Origin: Streptomyces sp. ISL-96
Lineage (GTDB): Bacteria > Actinomycetota > Actinomycetes > Streptomycetales > Streptomycetaceae
Length of the DNA stretch: 64,000 nucleotides
Reading direction: 5' to 3'
Assembly (NCBI RefSeq): GCF_018614035.1
Contig: NZ_JAGGPA010000080.1
Coordinates: 1 to 64,000 of the forward strand
The first letter of the stretch is position 1; each line of letters opens with the position of its first letter. Below, in pieces: positions 33,924 through 43,668 of the stretch. The position numbers and the translations under genes were made by a program. The notes beneath the pieces are model-generated. The model was given only the letters and a program-made list of their open reading frames with translations, was not told where the DNA came from and searched no databases.

Positions 33924-35480
33924 GTGACTACCTCTCAGTTAGCCGCACCACACAAGCCGGGCGCAGCCCGTCGGCAGGGGCGTCCGGGGATCGCCCTCAC
34001 CGTCATCGCGGCTCTCCAGCTCATGGTGGTCCTCGACACCACGATTGTGAATATCGCCCTCCCGCACATCCAGACCGCTCTCTCCTTCAGCACGACCGAC
34101 CTGTCCTGGGTGGTCAACGCCTACACCCTCACCTTCGGCGGCCTGTTGCTGCTCGGCGGACGGGCGGGCGACATCCTCGGCCGCAGGCGGGTTTTCGTTT
34201 CCGGCGTTCTGCTCTTCACCTTCGCCTCGCTGCTCTGCGGCATCGCGCAGGAGCCCTGGCAGATGCTCGCCGCGCGGGCCCTCCAGGGCGTGGGAGGCGC
34301 CATCGCCTCGCCCACCGCGCTCGCGCTGATCACCACGACGTTCCCTGAAGGCCCCGAGCGCAACCGGGCGTTCGGCATCTTCGCGGCCGTCTCGGCCAGC
34401 GGCGCGGCGATCGGCCTGCTGGCGGGCGGCATGCTCACCGAGTGGCTCGACTGGCGCTGGGTGTTCTACGTCAACCTGCCCATCGGCATCCTGATCGCCG
34501 TCCTGTCCCCGGTGTTCATCAATGAGTCGGAGCGGCATCCGGGCCGCTTCGACGTGACCGGCGCGCTCACCTCGACCGTCGGCATGGCGTCTTTGGTGTA
34601 CGGATTCATCCGCGCCGCCGACGACGGGTGGCGGGACAGCCTGACCCTCGGCTCGTTCGGCGTGGCTGTCGTCCTGCTGATCGCGTTCGTACTCAACGAA
34701 CGGCGGGCGCCGGATCCGATCACGCCGCTGCGGATGTTCGCCGACCGCAACCGGTCCGGTACGTACGCGATCATGATGAGTCTCGCCGCGGCGATGTTCG
34801 GCATGTTCTTCTTCATCGTCCTCTTCGTGCAGAACGTGCTCGGCTACAGCCCCATCTCCGCCGGTCTGGCGTTCCTGCCGGTGACCGTGATGATCGTGGT
34901 CGCGGCAGGTCTCTCCTCGAAGCTGCTTCCGGTACTCGGCCCGAAGCCGTTCCTGGTGGCGGGCGCGGTCTTCAGCGGATCGGGCATGGCGTGGCTGACC
35001 GCGATCGATCCGGCCAGTTCGTACCTGGGCGGCGTACTCGGCCCGATGCTGCTCTTCGGTTTCGGCATGGGTCTGGTCTTCGTCACGGCGACACTCACGG
35101 CGGTGTCCGGTGTGGCGCAGCACGAGTCGGGAGCGGCCTCCAGTCTGCTCAACGCCACACAGATGGTGGGAGGTTCCCTGGGACTGTCGATTCTCATGAC
35201 CGTCTTCGGCACCGCCGGCCGCGACGAGGCCGCGCGGCAGCTGCCGTCGTTCCTCAAGGAGGCGACACCGGCGCAGCAGGAAGCTTTCGCCAAGTCGCAC
35301 GAACTCCCGGCCCCCTGGGGGCACCACGTGCTCGCCGAGGGCATATCGACGGCGTTCTGGGCGGGTGTCGGCCTGGTCGCACTCGCCGTCGTCATCGCGC
35401 TGTTCGTCATCCGGGTACGCAAGAGCGACCTGGAGGCACTGAGCGGATCGGCGGGCGCCGCGGGCCCCGGGGCCGCTTGA
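33924..35480 (+). CDS. MFS drug:proton antiporter, DHA2 (EmrB/QacA) family
   Basis: This 518-aa transporter has 14 predicted helices. Motif D1-like LDTTIVNIALPHIQ lies in helix 1, motif A GGRAGDILGRRRVF after helix 2, and motif C-like AVSASGAAIGLLAGGMLTEWLDWRWVFYVNLPIG in helices 5-6. It likely exports toxic hydrophobic compounds; the natural substrate is unknown. The GTG start follows GGGGGAA. Expression is controlled by the divergent TetR gene. Confidence 0.93.
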   Translation: MTTSQLAAPHKPGAARRQGRPGIALTVIAALQLMVVLDTTIVNIALPHIQTALSFSTTDLSWVVNAYTLTFGGLLLLGGRAGDILGRRRVFVSGVLLFTFASLLCGIAQEPWQMLAARALQGVGGAIASPTALALITTTFPEGPERNRAFGIFAAVSASGAAIGLLAGGMLTEWLDWRWVFYVNLPIGILIAVLSPVFINESERHPGRFDVTGALTSTVGMASLVYGFIRAADDGWRDSLTLGSFGVAVVLLIAFVLNERRAPDPITPLRMFADRNRSGTYAIMMSLAAAMFGMFFFIVLFVQNVLGYSPISAGLAFLPVTVMIVVAAGLSSKLLPVLGPKPFLVAGAVFSGSGMAWLTAIDPASSYLGGVLGPMLLFGFGMGLVFVTATLTAVSGVAQHESGAASSLLNATQMVGGSLGLSILMTVFGTAGRDEAARQLPSFLKEATPAQQEAFAKSHELPAPWGHHVLAEGISTAFWAGVGLVALAVVIALFVIRVRKSDLEALSGSAGAAGPGAA

Positions 35481-35508
35481 GGCGCCGCGACCGGCGCGAG
35501 CGGAAACC

Positions 35509-35547
35509 GGCCAGGGGCGCAGCCCTAATCCGGCTCCGCCCCTGGCC
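35509..35547. terminator. Bidirectional terminator between MFS and DUF4173 genes
   Basis: A perfect 11-bp stem GGCCAGGGGCG / CGCCCCTGGCC with a 17-nt loop between convergent genes. Confidence 0.75.
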
Positions 35548-35567
35548 GTTCTGCCTCGAAGGGCCGG

Positions 35568-37241
35568 TCAGTACTCGTCGTAGAGCCCACGCCCGTCGCC
35601 GTACGTGCCGAGCTTCCGGCACTCGGTCTCGTCCACGTCCAGGGGACGCTCTTCGAGGATTTCGCGCGCCCTCGCCACACCGAGACTCGTCGCGTACCAG
35701 GGCTCGTTCCGGCCGTCCAGACGTTCCGCGATACGCACCAGCGCGCAGGAACGCTGCGGTTCCGGCAGCCTGTCCAATGCCGGTACGGCGTCGGCCGAGA
35801 GGTCCTGGAAGTAATGCACGTCGAGCTTCTCGGTGGCGCGGTAGCGCGCCACGTTCTGCTCCGCGACCAGCCCGTCCGGCGAGATCAGGCCGAAGGCCAG
35901 CACCGCCGCCGCCGCGCTCACCGCGACCGCGCGCGGCAGCCACCGGGATCCCAGGATCCCGGCCGCCATCATCAGTACGATCACCAGGCCCAGCCAGAGC
36001 TCGACCGCCGCCACCGAGACGCGCAGCCGCGTCAGGCCGTACGCGTCGACGTACAGGTCCATGCGGCGCAGCGCGGACGCGACGACGACGAGCGTGAGAA
36101 CGCACAGGGTGCCGAGCACCGAGCGGACCAGGCCGCGGTCGCGCTCCGCGCCGCGCGGGGCCCAGCGCAGGGCGAGGGCGATGACCAGGAGGACCAGGAG
36201 AGTGGCCCAGAGCAGCTGCCAGAAGCCCTGCCGTGCGTACTGGGCGTACGTCAGTCCGGTCTCGCTGAGCACCTTGTCGTAGCCGCCGAACAGGACGGCG
36301 AGCTGGACCGCGATGAAGGCGGCGAAGAGGAGATTGAGCACGACCAGCGGAAGTGCCCATTCCGCTCGGCCGCGGGCCCGCCCGGGACGTATCTCCAGGC
36401 GGTCCCAGCGCATCGGCGCGGCGGCGGTACGGGCGGCGGCGAGGGCGCCCAGCAGGCCGAGCGCGAAGAGGAACGTCCGCCAGGGGCCGTCGGCGACGGA
36501 GACCTCGGGCGTGAGGCCGCCGAGCAGATCGGCGAAGGCGGCGTCCGCGGAGGCGAAGAGCGCGCCGAAGACGATCAGCAGTACGAAGGCGACCAGGGTC
36601 GTACGCACCATGGGCGCCCAGCGGCCACGGGACACCTCCGCCCGCTCGCGCAGACCGCGCCAGGCCCAGGCCGTACCGGAGCCGATGGAACCGAGGATGC
36701 CCAGGGAGCCCACGAAGACGCCTGCCCACGTGCGGTTGCCGTGCAGGGCGAGCGAGCCGAGCGCCAGCGCGGAGATGACGGCGAGAAACGTCGGCCAGCC
36801 CGCGTCGCGCAGCGCCGGAATGGCCAGCAGGCCCAGGCCGCCGACAGCCCAGACGAGCGTCCAGGGACGGAGGCGGCGGCCGGCCGCCTGAGCGGCGAAG
36901 TACGCGGCGAGCGCGGCCGGAACCGCTACGACCAGCAGGTTCAGGCCCAGCCCCTCACCGAGCAGCAGGGCACTCAGGAGGGCGGTGGCCAGGGCCGCCA
37001 GGAACGTGGCGGGACGGATCTTGGCCGGCGGTTCGGGCCGTACGTCGGTCAGCCACTTCGGCGGGCCCGCCGGTGGCCGCGGTCCGGCCGGTGGCGGCGG
37101 CCAGGGCTGGTGGCGCTGGGGCTGCGTAGCCCTGCTGTGCTGCTCGTGGTACGACAGCGTCGCCGGGGACTGCCGCTGAGTGCTGTCGCCGGCACCCACT
37201 TCTGTGGACGGCTTGGACGGCGTAGACGGCGTATCGGACAC
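35568..37241 (-). CDS. DUF4173 (DUF4153-type) integral membrane protein
   Basis: This 557-aa protein has a Pro-rich, probably cytoplasmic N-terminal 70 residues, then about 12 transmembrane helices. The DUF4173 core (FGALFASADAAFADLL, SVLGTLCVLTLVVVASALRRMDLYVDAYGLTRLR) is present. A soluble C-terminal part of about 100 residues contains a conserved HYFQDLSADAVPAL helix. The function is unknown; relatives sit in many actinobacteria and firmicutes. The GTG start has a G-rich ribosome binding site. Confidence 0.88.
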   Translation of the reverse strand: MSDTPSTPSKPSTEVGAGDSTQRQSPATLSYHEQHSRATQPQRHQPWPPPPAGPRPPAGPPKWLTDVRPEPPAKIRPATFLAALATALLSALLLGEGLGLNLLVVAVPAALAAYFAAQAAGRRLRPWTLVWAVGGLGLLAIPALRDAGWPTFLAVISALALGSLALHGNRTWAGVFVGSLGILGSIGSGTAWAWRGLRERAEVSRGRWAPMVRTTLVAFVLLIVFGALFASADAAFADLLGGLTPEVSVADGPWRTFLFALGLLGALAAARTAAAPMRWDRLEIRPGRARGRAEWALPLVVLNLLFAAFIAVQLAVLFGGYDKVLSETGLTYAQYARQGFWQLLWATLLVLLVIALALRWAPRGAERDRGLVRSVLGTLCVLTLVVVASALRRMDLYVDAYGLTRLRVSVAAVELWLGLVIVLMMAAGILGSRWLPRAVAVSAAAAVLAFGLISPDGLVAEQNVARYRATEKLDVHYFQDLSADAVPALDRLPEPQRSCALVRIAERLDGRNEPWYATSLGVARAREILEERPLDVDETECRKLGTYGDGRGLYDEY

Positions 37242-37437
37242 GGGCCCCCCCTCCCGACCGGGCGGGTGGACGGCAGGGTGCCGTGGCTGTGGGCCCGGTG
37301 TCTCGTCGGCGCGCGCCCGACATGATCAACAGGGCGGCGTGGCCCGTCAGACTAGCCCTGGCGCACACGTCCGGCGCCGCCAGAACCGGGCTGTGGCAGG
37401 ACCGTGACAGTCGCGGAACCGCCGAGTCCCACCGGCC

Positions 37438-37460
37438 GACGCCAGCCGCCGGCCGGCGTC
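37438..37460 (-). terminator. Candidate terminator after the ADP-ribosylglycohydrolase gene
   Basis: GACGCC-A-GCC pairs with GGC-C-GGCGTC (one mismatch), 14 bp past the stop codon. Confidence 0.45.
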
Positions 37461-37474
37461 AGATCACCGGAGCG

Positions 37475-38386
37475 TCACCTGAGCGCCTGAGCGGGAGTCC
37501 ATCCAGGCAGCTGTTCCGTCCGCTCCAGCCAGGCTGCGGGCGGCGCACCGGCCTGCCCGGCCGCGACGACTCCACCGAAAATGGCGCAGGTCGTGTCAAC
37601 GTCGCCGCCCACCTGCGCGGTCACCCAGAAGCCCTGCTCGAAGTCGCCGAGCGCCCGCGCGGCCGACCAGAGGGCGAACGGCACGGTGTCGTGCGCACTC
37701 GTACGCCGTCCACAGCCCAGCACCGCGGCCACTGTCCCGGCGTCGCCGTAGTCCAGCATGTCGCGGGCGCGGCGGAGGCCGGCGCCCACGGCGCTGCGCG
37801 GCACCAGCGCGATCACGCCGTCCAGCAGCGCGGCCGGCGTCGGCGGCCCGGCCGGATCGGCGGCGAGCGCGGCGGCGGCCGCGACGGCCATGGCGCCGAC
37901 CACGGCCTCACGGTGCTGATGCGTGACGTACGCCGAGATCTCGGCCTGGTGGGTGGCCTGCTCGGGGTCGTCCGCGTACCAGGCGCCCAGCGGCGCGATG
38001 CGCATCGCCGCGCCGTTTCCCCAGGAGCCCTGGCCGTTGAAGAGCGCGGCGGCGAGCTCTCGCCAGTCGCCGCCCTCCCTGATCAGCCGGAGCATCCGGT
38101 TGACGGCGGGGCCGTAGCCCCGGTCGAAGTCGTGGTGCTCGGCGAAGGAACGGGCGAGCGCGTCCTGGTCGATGCGGCCGTGTTCGGCGAGCACGGCCAG
38201 GACCGAGCAGGCCATCTCGGTGTCGTCGGTCCACTGCCAGGGAGCGGGCGGCAGCTCGCGCCTCTTGAGCAGCGGATAGTTCACGGGTACAAAGAACTGG
38301 GAGCCCAGGGCGTCTCCCAGGGACAGCCCACGCAGGCTGGCCAGGGCGCGTTCGAAGCGCCGGACGGTGGAGGAATCAGCGGTCAT
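37475..38386 (-). CDS. ADP-ribosylglycohydrolase family protein
   Basis: This 303-aa DraG-fold enzyme shows two magnesium-site motifs, WTDDTEMA near residue 52 and GGDVDTTCAIFGG near 258, and the LGDALGS entry motif. It is predicted to remove ADP-ribose from protein, nucleic acid or free metabolites. The start codon overlaps the stop of the upstream phosphatase gene by 4 bp, so the two are an operon. No ADP-ribosyltransferase gene is in the window. Confidence 0.92.
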   Translation of the reverse strand: MTADSSTVRRFERALASLRGLSLGDALGSQFFVPVNYPLLKRRELPPAPWQWTDDTEMACSVLAVLAEHGRIDQDALARSFAEHHDFDRGYGPAVNRMLRLIREGGDWRELAAALFNGQGSWGNGAAMRIAPLGAWYADDPEQATHQAEISAYVTHQHREAVVGAMAVAAAAALAADPAGPPTPAALLDGVIALVPRSAVGAGLRRARDMLDYGDAGTVAAVLGCGRRTSAHDTVPFALWSAARALGDFEQGFWVTAQVGGDVDTTCAIFGGVVAAGQAGAPPAAWLERTEQLPGWTPAQALR

Positions 38387-39057
38387 CGCTCCGCCACTCT
38401 ATCCGGACAGCCGTACGGCCCGGGAGTCCGTCGGCGTTCGAACGGCCGGTCAAGGGTGTAGCGCCCGTCTTTCCCCAGCAGCAGCGACCGCGTTTCCCCG
38501 TTGCCCGGATTGCAGAGCGACTCGAAATCCGCCACCGTCCAGTGAAACCAGCGCATGCAGAACAGCCGCATGGTCAGACCGTGCGTGACGAGCAGTACGT
38601 TCGGCGGGTGGTCGGGCGCTTCAAAACTGCGGTACAGGCTCTCCAGGAAGGCCCCGACCCGGTCGTACACATCGGCCCCGGACTCTCCCTGGGCGAAGCG
38701 GTAGAAGAAGTGCCCGTACGCGTCCCGGTAGGCCTTCTGCAGCCGTACGTCGTCCCTGTCCTGCCAGTTTCCCCAGTCCTGCTCGCGCAGCCGCGGCTCC
38801 TCCCGCACCCGCACCCGCTTCGGATCGAGCCCGAACGCCTCGAAGGTCTCGTGCGTGCGGCGGTACGGCGAGACGTAGGCGCTGACCCGCTCGTCGCCGA
38901 AGAGCTCGCGCAGCCGCGCGCCGGTCTCCCGGGCCTGCCGCAGACCGGTTTCGGTGAGCCTGAGCGCGTGGTCCGGCTCACGTTCGTACACCGAGTCGTC
39001 GACATTGCCCTCCGACTCCCCGTGCCGAACGAGGACGATGCGCCGCGGTCGTGCCAT
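38383..39057 (-). CDS. Histidine phosphatase family protein (phosphoglycerate mutase-like)
   Basis: This 224-aa protein has the catalytic LVRHGESEGN motif at residues 9-18, a second arginine in SPYRRTHET, the catalytic glutamate region QGESGADVYDR, and the late histidine in LLVTHGLTMR. The substrate is unknown (broad-specificity phosphatase rather than a glycolytic mutase, judging from length and context). Translational coupling to the ADP-ribosylglycohydrolase gene suggests a shared phospho- or ADP-ribose metabolite. Confidence 0.92.
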   Translation of the reverse strand: MARPRRIVLVRHGESEGNVDDSVYEREPDHALRLTETGLRQARETGARLRELFGDERVSAYVSPYRRTHETFEAFGLDPKRVRVREEPRLREQDWGNWQDRDDVRLQKAYRDAYGHFFYRFAQGESGADVYDRVGAFLESLYRSFEAPDHPPNVLLVTHGLTMRLFCMRWFHWTVADFESLCNPGNGETRSLLLGKDGRYTLDRPFERRRTPGPYGCPDRVAER

Positions 39058-39177
39058 GCCGAAACCCTAGAACGTGCGATCGGATGCGGCTCAGCCGAGC
39101 AGCCGCCCAGCCACTTTCCAGCGTATCCGGCCGGTGAAACGAGCGCGCGTACGGCCTGATCACCGCGTACGGCCCGA

Positions 39178-39783
39178 TCACACCGTCCAGGACGGGTCCA
39201 GCTGAACGACCGCGCCTGCCAGTTCCGCCACATCGGCATCGGTCTGCGCGCGCAGCGACAGACGCTCCACCCGCTCGGCGCGGTACTTGCCGTGCTCGGC
39301 GGCGGAATGCCACATCGACAGCACCAGGAACTCGTTGCCTGGCGCCTCACCGAACACCCCCCGCAGCATCCCCGGCGATCCGGCCATCGCCGGATTCCAG
39401 ACCTTCTCCTGCATCAGCGAGAAATGCTCGACCCGGCCCTCATGCACCTTGCAGTGCGCGACACGCACCACATCGGCGTCGGTGAACCGCGGTTCGAAGC
39501 CCGTCTTGACGTCGAACCGGTAGTCGAAGAGCCCGGTTTGGATGTTCTTGTACGTACCCGACTGGGCGGCCGCGAGCCGGTCGTGCGAGCGCGCCATGAA
39601 CGAGTCGTAGAAGGCGCGGCTCTCCCAGAAGGAGAAGATGTGCGCCACCCCCGGCCGCTCGCGGCTCCAGCCGCCGCCCTGCCCCCGGAAACCCGGTTCC
39701 CCCAGCAGCCCCGCCCACTTCCGCTGCCCCCGCTCGAAGCCCCGACGGTCGATCACTGTGCAGCGAATCCACTTGACCAGCAC
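39178..39783 (-). CDS. DUF4937 domain protein (YdbC-like)
   Basis: This 201-aa protein has two tandem ferredoxin-like half-domains with conserved WIRC...W, GGW, FWESRAFYDSFM and LSMWHSAAEHGKYR segments. It is related to antibiotic-biosynthesis-monooxygenase-type (dimeric alpha/beta barrel) folds. The function is unknown. The GTG start lacks an obvious ribosome binding site; TACGAT six nt upstream would allow a leaderless transcript. Confidence 0.85.
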   Translation of the reverse strand: MLVKWIRCTVIDRRGFERGQRKWAGLLGEPGFRGQGGGWSRERPGVAHIFSFWESRAFYDSFMARSHDRLAAAQSGTYKNIQTGLFDYRFDVKTGFEPRFTDADVVRVAHCKVHEGRVEHFSLMQEKVWNPAMAGSPGMLRGVFGEAPGNEFLVLSMWHSAAEHGKYRAERVERLSLRAQTDADVAELAGAVVQLDPSWTV

Positions 39784-40051
39784 CGCGCCATCGTACGGCC
39801 AGGAAGGTGCACCCGGTTACGCTCGGGCGCACTTCGCACCCACGATGCGGCTCAGAGCGATTCCCCTGTCAGGGCCCCCAGTTGCGCCTCATCGCCGGCG
39901 CCCTGCCCAATGCCGAACAGCCGTGAACGGGGGCGAACAGGCCCGAGTGCCGCCCGAGTTGTCGGTGATCGGGGCTAGCCTGGTTCCAAGTGCACATTCG
40001 CACAGCTCGCGCCGGTGACAGCCGGCCGGGTTCCAAGGGAGGGAAAGACCG

Positions 40052-40582
40052 GTGGGCAGTCTCAACAAAGGGGTGGGCAAGGTCGAAGTTACGCTCAGGT
40101 GGGACCCCACCCCCCTGGGCAAACCGGCCCACGACCTCGACATCATCGCCGCGACGTACGCCGCCGAGGACCCGTACGGCAGCCCGGCGTACGTCGTGCA
40201 CTTCGACAGCCGCTCGCCGGACGGCACCATCACCCTCAACAGGGAAAGCCGGGACGGGCAGGGCTTCGGCTTCGACGAGGCCATGACCCTGGAGTTCGAC
40301 CGGCTGGCGCCCGCCTACGCGCGGGTGGTGGTGGGCGTAGCCATCCAGCAACGCGAGGGAAGGACGACGTTCGGCGAAATAGTGAATTCGGGCTTCCGCA
40401 TCCGCGAGGGCTACACCGTGCTCGCGGAGAACGACTTCACCGGCGTATCCGCCTCGACTGCCGCCACCATCGCCGAGTTCACGCGAAACAGTTCAGGAGG
40501 CTGGGAGTTCCGCACCGTCGTCCGGGGATTCGACACCGACCCGAATTCCTTCGCCGGATCGATGGGAAGCAGCCTGACCTGA
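40052..40582 (+). CDS. TerD family calcium-binding stress protein
   Basis: This 176-aa protein resembles TerD/CABP1. Asp-rich calcium-site segments (HDLDIIAATYA, DPYGSPAYVVHFDSRSPDG) and the ARVVVGVAIQQREG strand are recognisable, although it is shorter in the first motif than classical TerD. TerD proteins bind calcium and are linked to tellurite and stress responses and, in Streptomyces, to development. The GTG start is well supported by AAGGGAGGGAAAG. No other ter gene is close. Confidence 0.88.
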   Translation: MGSLNKGVGKVEVTLRWDPTPLGKPAHDLDIIAATYAAEDPYGSPAYVVHFDSRSPDGTITLNRESRDGQGFGFDEAMTLEFDRLAPAYARVVVGVAIQQREGRTTFGEIVNSGFRIREGYTVLAENDFTGVSASTAATIAEFTRNSSGGWEFRTVVRGFDTDPNSFAGSMGSSLT

Positions 40583-40586
40583 CGAA

Positions 40587-40615
40587 GGGCGGCGAGCCCG
40601 TCAGGCCCGCCGCCC
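40587..40615. terminator. Bidirectional terminator between terD-like gene and nrdJ
   Basis: GGGCGGCG/CGCCGCCC continues into GCC/GGC after one mismatch, with a CGTCA loop, between convergent genes. Confidence 0.75.
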
Positions 40616-40646
40616 CTCATGTCATGCTTCCGTGTCTACCGGCCGG

Positions 40647-43547
40647 TCAGCTGCAACCGCTGGTCGAGCCGCAGCCCTCGCAGATGTAGCAGCTGCCCGC
40701 ACGCTGCATCTTCGTACCGCAGGAGAAGCACAGCGGCGCGTCCGCGCTGATGCCCAGCTGCATCTCGACGAGCTCCGCCGAGGTGTGCACCTGCTTCTGC
40801 TCCGGCACGGCCTCCACCTTGGGGGCGGGGACCGGCTTCAGCGTCTCCGTCTGGCGCGGGGCGGACTGGGCCAGGCCCTCGACGTCGATGTCGTCGATGT
40901 CGCTGTCCTCCATCGACGGCTCGTACGAACCGGTCTCCAGGTGACGCTGACGCTCGTCGGCGGAGTGGATACCCAGCGCCGAACGGGTCTCGAAGGGCAG
41001 GAAGTCCAGCGCCAGGCGGCGGAAGATGTAGTCGACGATCGACTGCGCCATCCGCACGTCCGGGTCGTCCGTCATGCCGGCCGGCTCGAAGCGCATGTTC
41101 GTGAACTTCGAAACGTACGTCTCCAGCGGGACGCCGTACTGCAGACCGACCGAGACGGCGATCGAGAAGGCGTCCATCATGCCCGCGAGGGTCGAGCCCT
41201 GCTTGGACATCTTCAGGAAGACCTCACCGAGACCGTCGTCCGGGTAGGAATTGGCGGTCATGTAACCCTCGGCCCCACCCACCGTGAAGGAGGTGGTGAT
41301 CCCCGGGCGGCCCTTGGGAAGGCGCTTGCGCACCGGGCGGTACTCGACGACCTTCTCGACCGCGGCGCGGATCGTCTCCTCGGTCTTCGCCGTGACCTCA
41401 GCCTTGACGTCCTTCTTCTTGGCGGAGAGCGGCTGGCCGACCTTGCAGTTGTCGCGGTAGATCGCGAGCGCCTTGACGCCCATCTTCCACGCCTCGAAGT
41501 AGACCTCTTCGACGTCCTCGACGGTGGCCGTCTCCGGCAGGTTCACCGTCTTGGACAGCGCACCGGAGATCCACGGCTGGATGGCCGCCATCATGCGGAC
41601 GTGGCCCATCGCGGAGATGGAACGCTCGCCCATCGCGCAGTCGAAGACCTCGTAGTGCTCCTGCTTCAGACCGGGGGCGTCGATCACATTGCCGTGGTCG
41701 GCGATGTGGGCGACGATCGCCTCGATCTGCTCCTCCTGGTAGCCCATGCGACGCAGCGCCTGCGGCACCGTGCCGTTGACGATCTGCATCGAGCCGCCGC
41801 CGACGAGCTTCTTGAACTTGACCAGCGCGAGGTCGGGCTCAAGGCCGGTGGTGTCGCAGGACATCGCGAGACCGATGGTGCCGGTGGGCGCGATGACCGA
41901 GGCCTGCGCGTTGCGGAAGCCGTTCTTCTCGCCGAGGCGGAGCACGTCCTGCCAGGCCTCCGTGGCAGCGGCCCAGATCGGCGAATCCAGGTCGTCCACG
42001 CGCGGGGCGGTGGCGTTGGCGTCGGAGTGCTGCTTCATGACGCGCTTGTGCGGCTCGGCGTTGCGGGCGTAGCCGTCGTACGGACCGACGACCGCGGCCA
42101 GCTCGGCCGAGCGCCGGTACGACGTACCCGTCATCAGCGAGGTGATGGCGCCGGCCAGCGAACGGCCGCCCTCGCTGTCGTACGCGTGGCCGGTCGCCAT
42201 GAGCAGGGCGCCGAGGTTGGCGTAACCGATGCCCAGCTGACGGAAGGCGCGGGTGTTCTCACCGATCTTCTGCGTCGGGAAGTCCGCGAAGCAGATGGAG
42301 ATGTCCATCGCGGTGATGACCAGCTCGACGACCTTGGCGAAGCGCTCGGACTCGAACGACTGGTTGCCCTTGCCGTCGTCCTTGAGGAACTTCATCAGGT
42401 TCAGCGAGGCCAGGTTGCACGAGGTGTTGTCCAGGTGCATGTACTCGCTGCACGGGTTCGACGCGGTGATCCGGCCGGACTCGGGGCAGGTGTGCCAGTT
42501 GTTGATCGTGTCGTCGTACTGAATGCCGGGGTCGGCGCAGGCCCAGGCGGCCTCGGCCATCTTGCGGAAGAGCGACTTGGCGTCGACCTCCTCGATGACC
42601 TCACCCGTCATACGGGCGCGGAGGCCGAACTTGCCGCCGGTCTCGACCGCCTTCATGAACTCGTCGTTCACACGGACCGAGTTGTTGGCGTTCTGGTACT
42701 GGACGGAGGCGATGTCGTCGCCGCCCAGGTCCATGTCGAAGCCCGCGTCACGCAGCGCGCGGATCTTCTCCTCTTCCTTCACCTTGGTCTCGATGAAGTC
42801 CTCGATGTCGGGGTGATCGACGTCGAGAACGACCATCTTGGCCGCGCGGCGCGTGGCGCCGCCCGACTTGATCGTTCCTGCGGAGGCGTCGGCGCCGCGC
42901 ATGAAGGAGACCGGACCGGACGCGTTGCCGCCGGAGGAGAGGAGCTCCTTGGAGGAGCGGATACGGGAGAGGTTCAGGCCGGCGCCGGAGCCGCCCTTGA
43001 AGATCATGCCCTCTTCCTTGTACCAGTCGAGGATCGACTCCATGGAGTCGTCGACGGCCAGGATGAAGCAGGCGGAGACCTGCTGCGGCTGGGGCGTTCC
43101 GACGTTGAACCAGACCGGCGAGTTGAAGCTGAAGATCTGGTGCAGGAGCGCGTACGCCAGCTCGTGCTCGAAGATCTCGGCGTCAGCGGGAGAGGCGAAG
43201 TAGTTGTAGTCCTCACCGGCCTTCCGGTACGTCTTCACGATCCGGTCGATCAGCTGCCGCAGACCGGTCTCGCGCTGAGGCGTACCGACGGCCCCGCGGA
43301 AGTACTTGCTGGTGACGATGTTGACCGCGTTCACCGACCAGAAGTCGGGGAACTCGACGCCACGCTGCTCGAAATTGACCGAGCCGTCGCGCCAGTTGGT
43401 CATGACGACGTCACGACGCGCCCAGACCACCTCGTCGTACGGATGCACGCCGGGCGTGGTGTGGATGCGCTCGATGCGCAGGCCCTTGCCGGTCTTGGAT
43501 CCCTTGGTGCGGGAACCCCGTGCCGGGCCGCTCGCCGTCTCTGTCAT
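40647..43547 (-). CDS. nrdJ: Adenosylcobalamin-dependent (class II) ribonucleotide reductase
   Basis: This 966-aa enzyme reduces ribonucleotides to deoxyribonucleotides using coenzyme B12, so it needs no oxygen-derived radical. FSFNSPVWFNVG lies in the substrate-binding region and NPCSEYMHLDNTSCNLASLNL carries the conserved active-site cysteine and glutamate. The long C-terminal part ends in CFSCGTKMQRAGSCYICEGC, a cysteine-rich tail that binds zinc and shuttles electrons. The ATG at 43547 has GGGAGGCGG just upstream; an ATG three codons earlier is weaker. It follows nrdR in an operon, and the NrdR boxes upstream of nrdR should control it. Confidence 0.96.
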   Translation of the reverse strand: MTETASGPARGSRTKGSKTGKGLRIERIHTTPGVHPYDEVVWARRDVVMTNWRDGSVNFEQRGVEFPDFWSVNAVNIVTSKYFRGAVGTPQRETGLRQLIDRIVKTYRKAGEDYNYFASPADAEIFEHELAYALLHQIFSFNSPVWFNVGTPQPQQVSACFILAVDDSMESILDWYKEEGMIFKGGSGAGLNLSRIRSSKELLSSGGNASGPVSFMRGADASAGTIKSGGATRRAAKMVVLDVDHPDIEDFIETKVKEEEKIRALRDAGFDMDLGGDDIASVQYQNANNSVRVNDEFMKAVETGGKFGLRARMTGEVIEEVDAKSLFRKMAEAAWACADPGIQYDDTINNWHTCPESGRITASNPCSEYMHLDNTSCNLASLNLMKFLKDDGKGNQSFESERFAKVVELVITAMDISICFADFPTQKIGENTRAFRQLGIGYANLGALLMATGHAYDSEGGRSLAGAITSLMTGTSYRRSAELAAVVGPYDGYARNAEPHKRVMKQHSDANATAPRVDDLDSPIWAAATEAWQDVLRLGEKNGFRNAQASVIAPTGTIGLAMSCDTTGLEPDLALVKFKKLVGGGSMQIVNGTVPQALRRMGYQEEQIEAIVAHIADHGNVIDAPGLKQEHYEVFDCAMGERSISAMGHVRMMAAIQPWISGALSKTVNLPETATVEDVEEVYFEAWKMGVKALAIYRDNCKVGQPLSAKKKDVKAEVTAKTEETIRAAVEKVVEYRPVRKRLPKGRPGITTSFTVGGAEGYMTANSYPDDGLGEVFLKMSKQGSTLAGMMDAFSIAVSVGLQYGVPLETYVSKFTNMRFEPAGMTDDPDVRMAQSIVDYIFRRLALDFLPFETRSALGIHSADERQRHLETGSYEPSMEDSDIDDIDVEGLAQSAPRQTETLKPVPAPKVEAVPEQKQVHTSAELVEMQLGISADAPLCFSCGTKMQRAGSCYICEGCGSTSGCS

Positions 43548-43668
43548 GCCGCCTCCCATATACGTACAAAAACGCTCTGACGTGCCCTGTTCTTCCCGGG
43601 GCACGCTGTGTGTCTGATGTTCCGGACGCCGCAAACAGCGGCCGGAGCAGGTCTGGTTTTCCCGCCGG

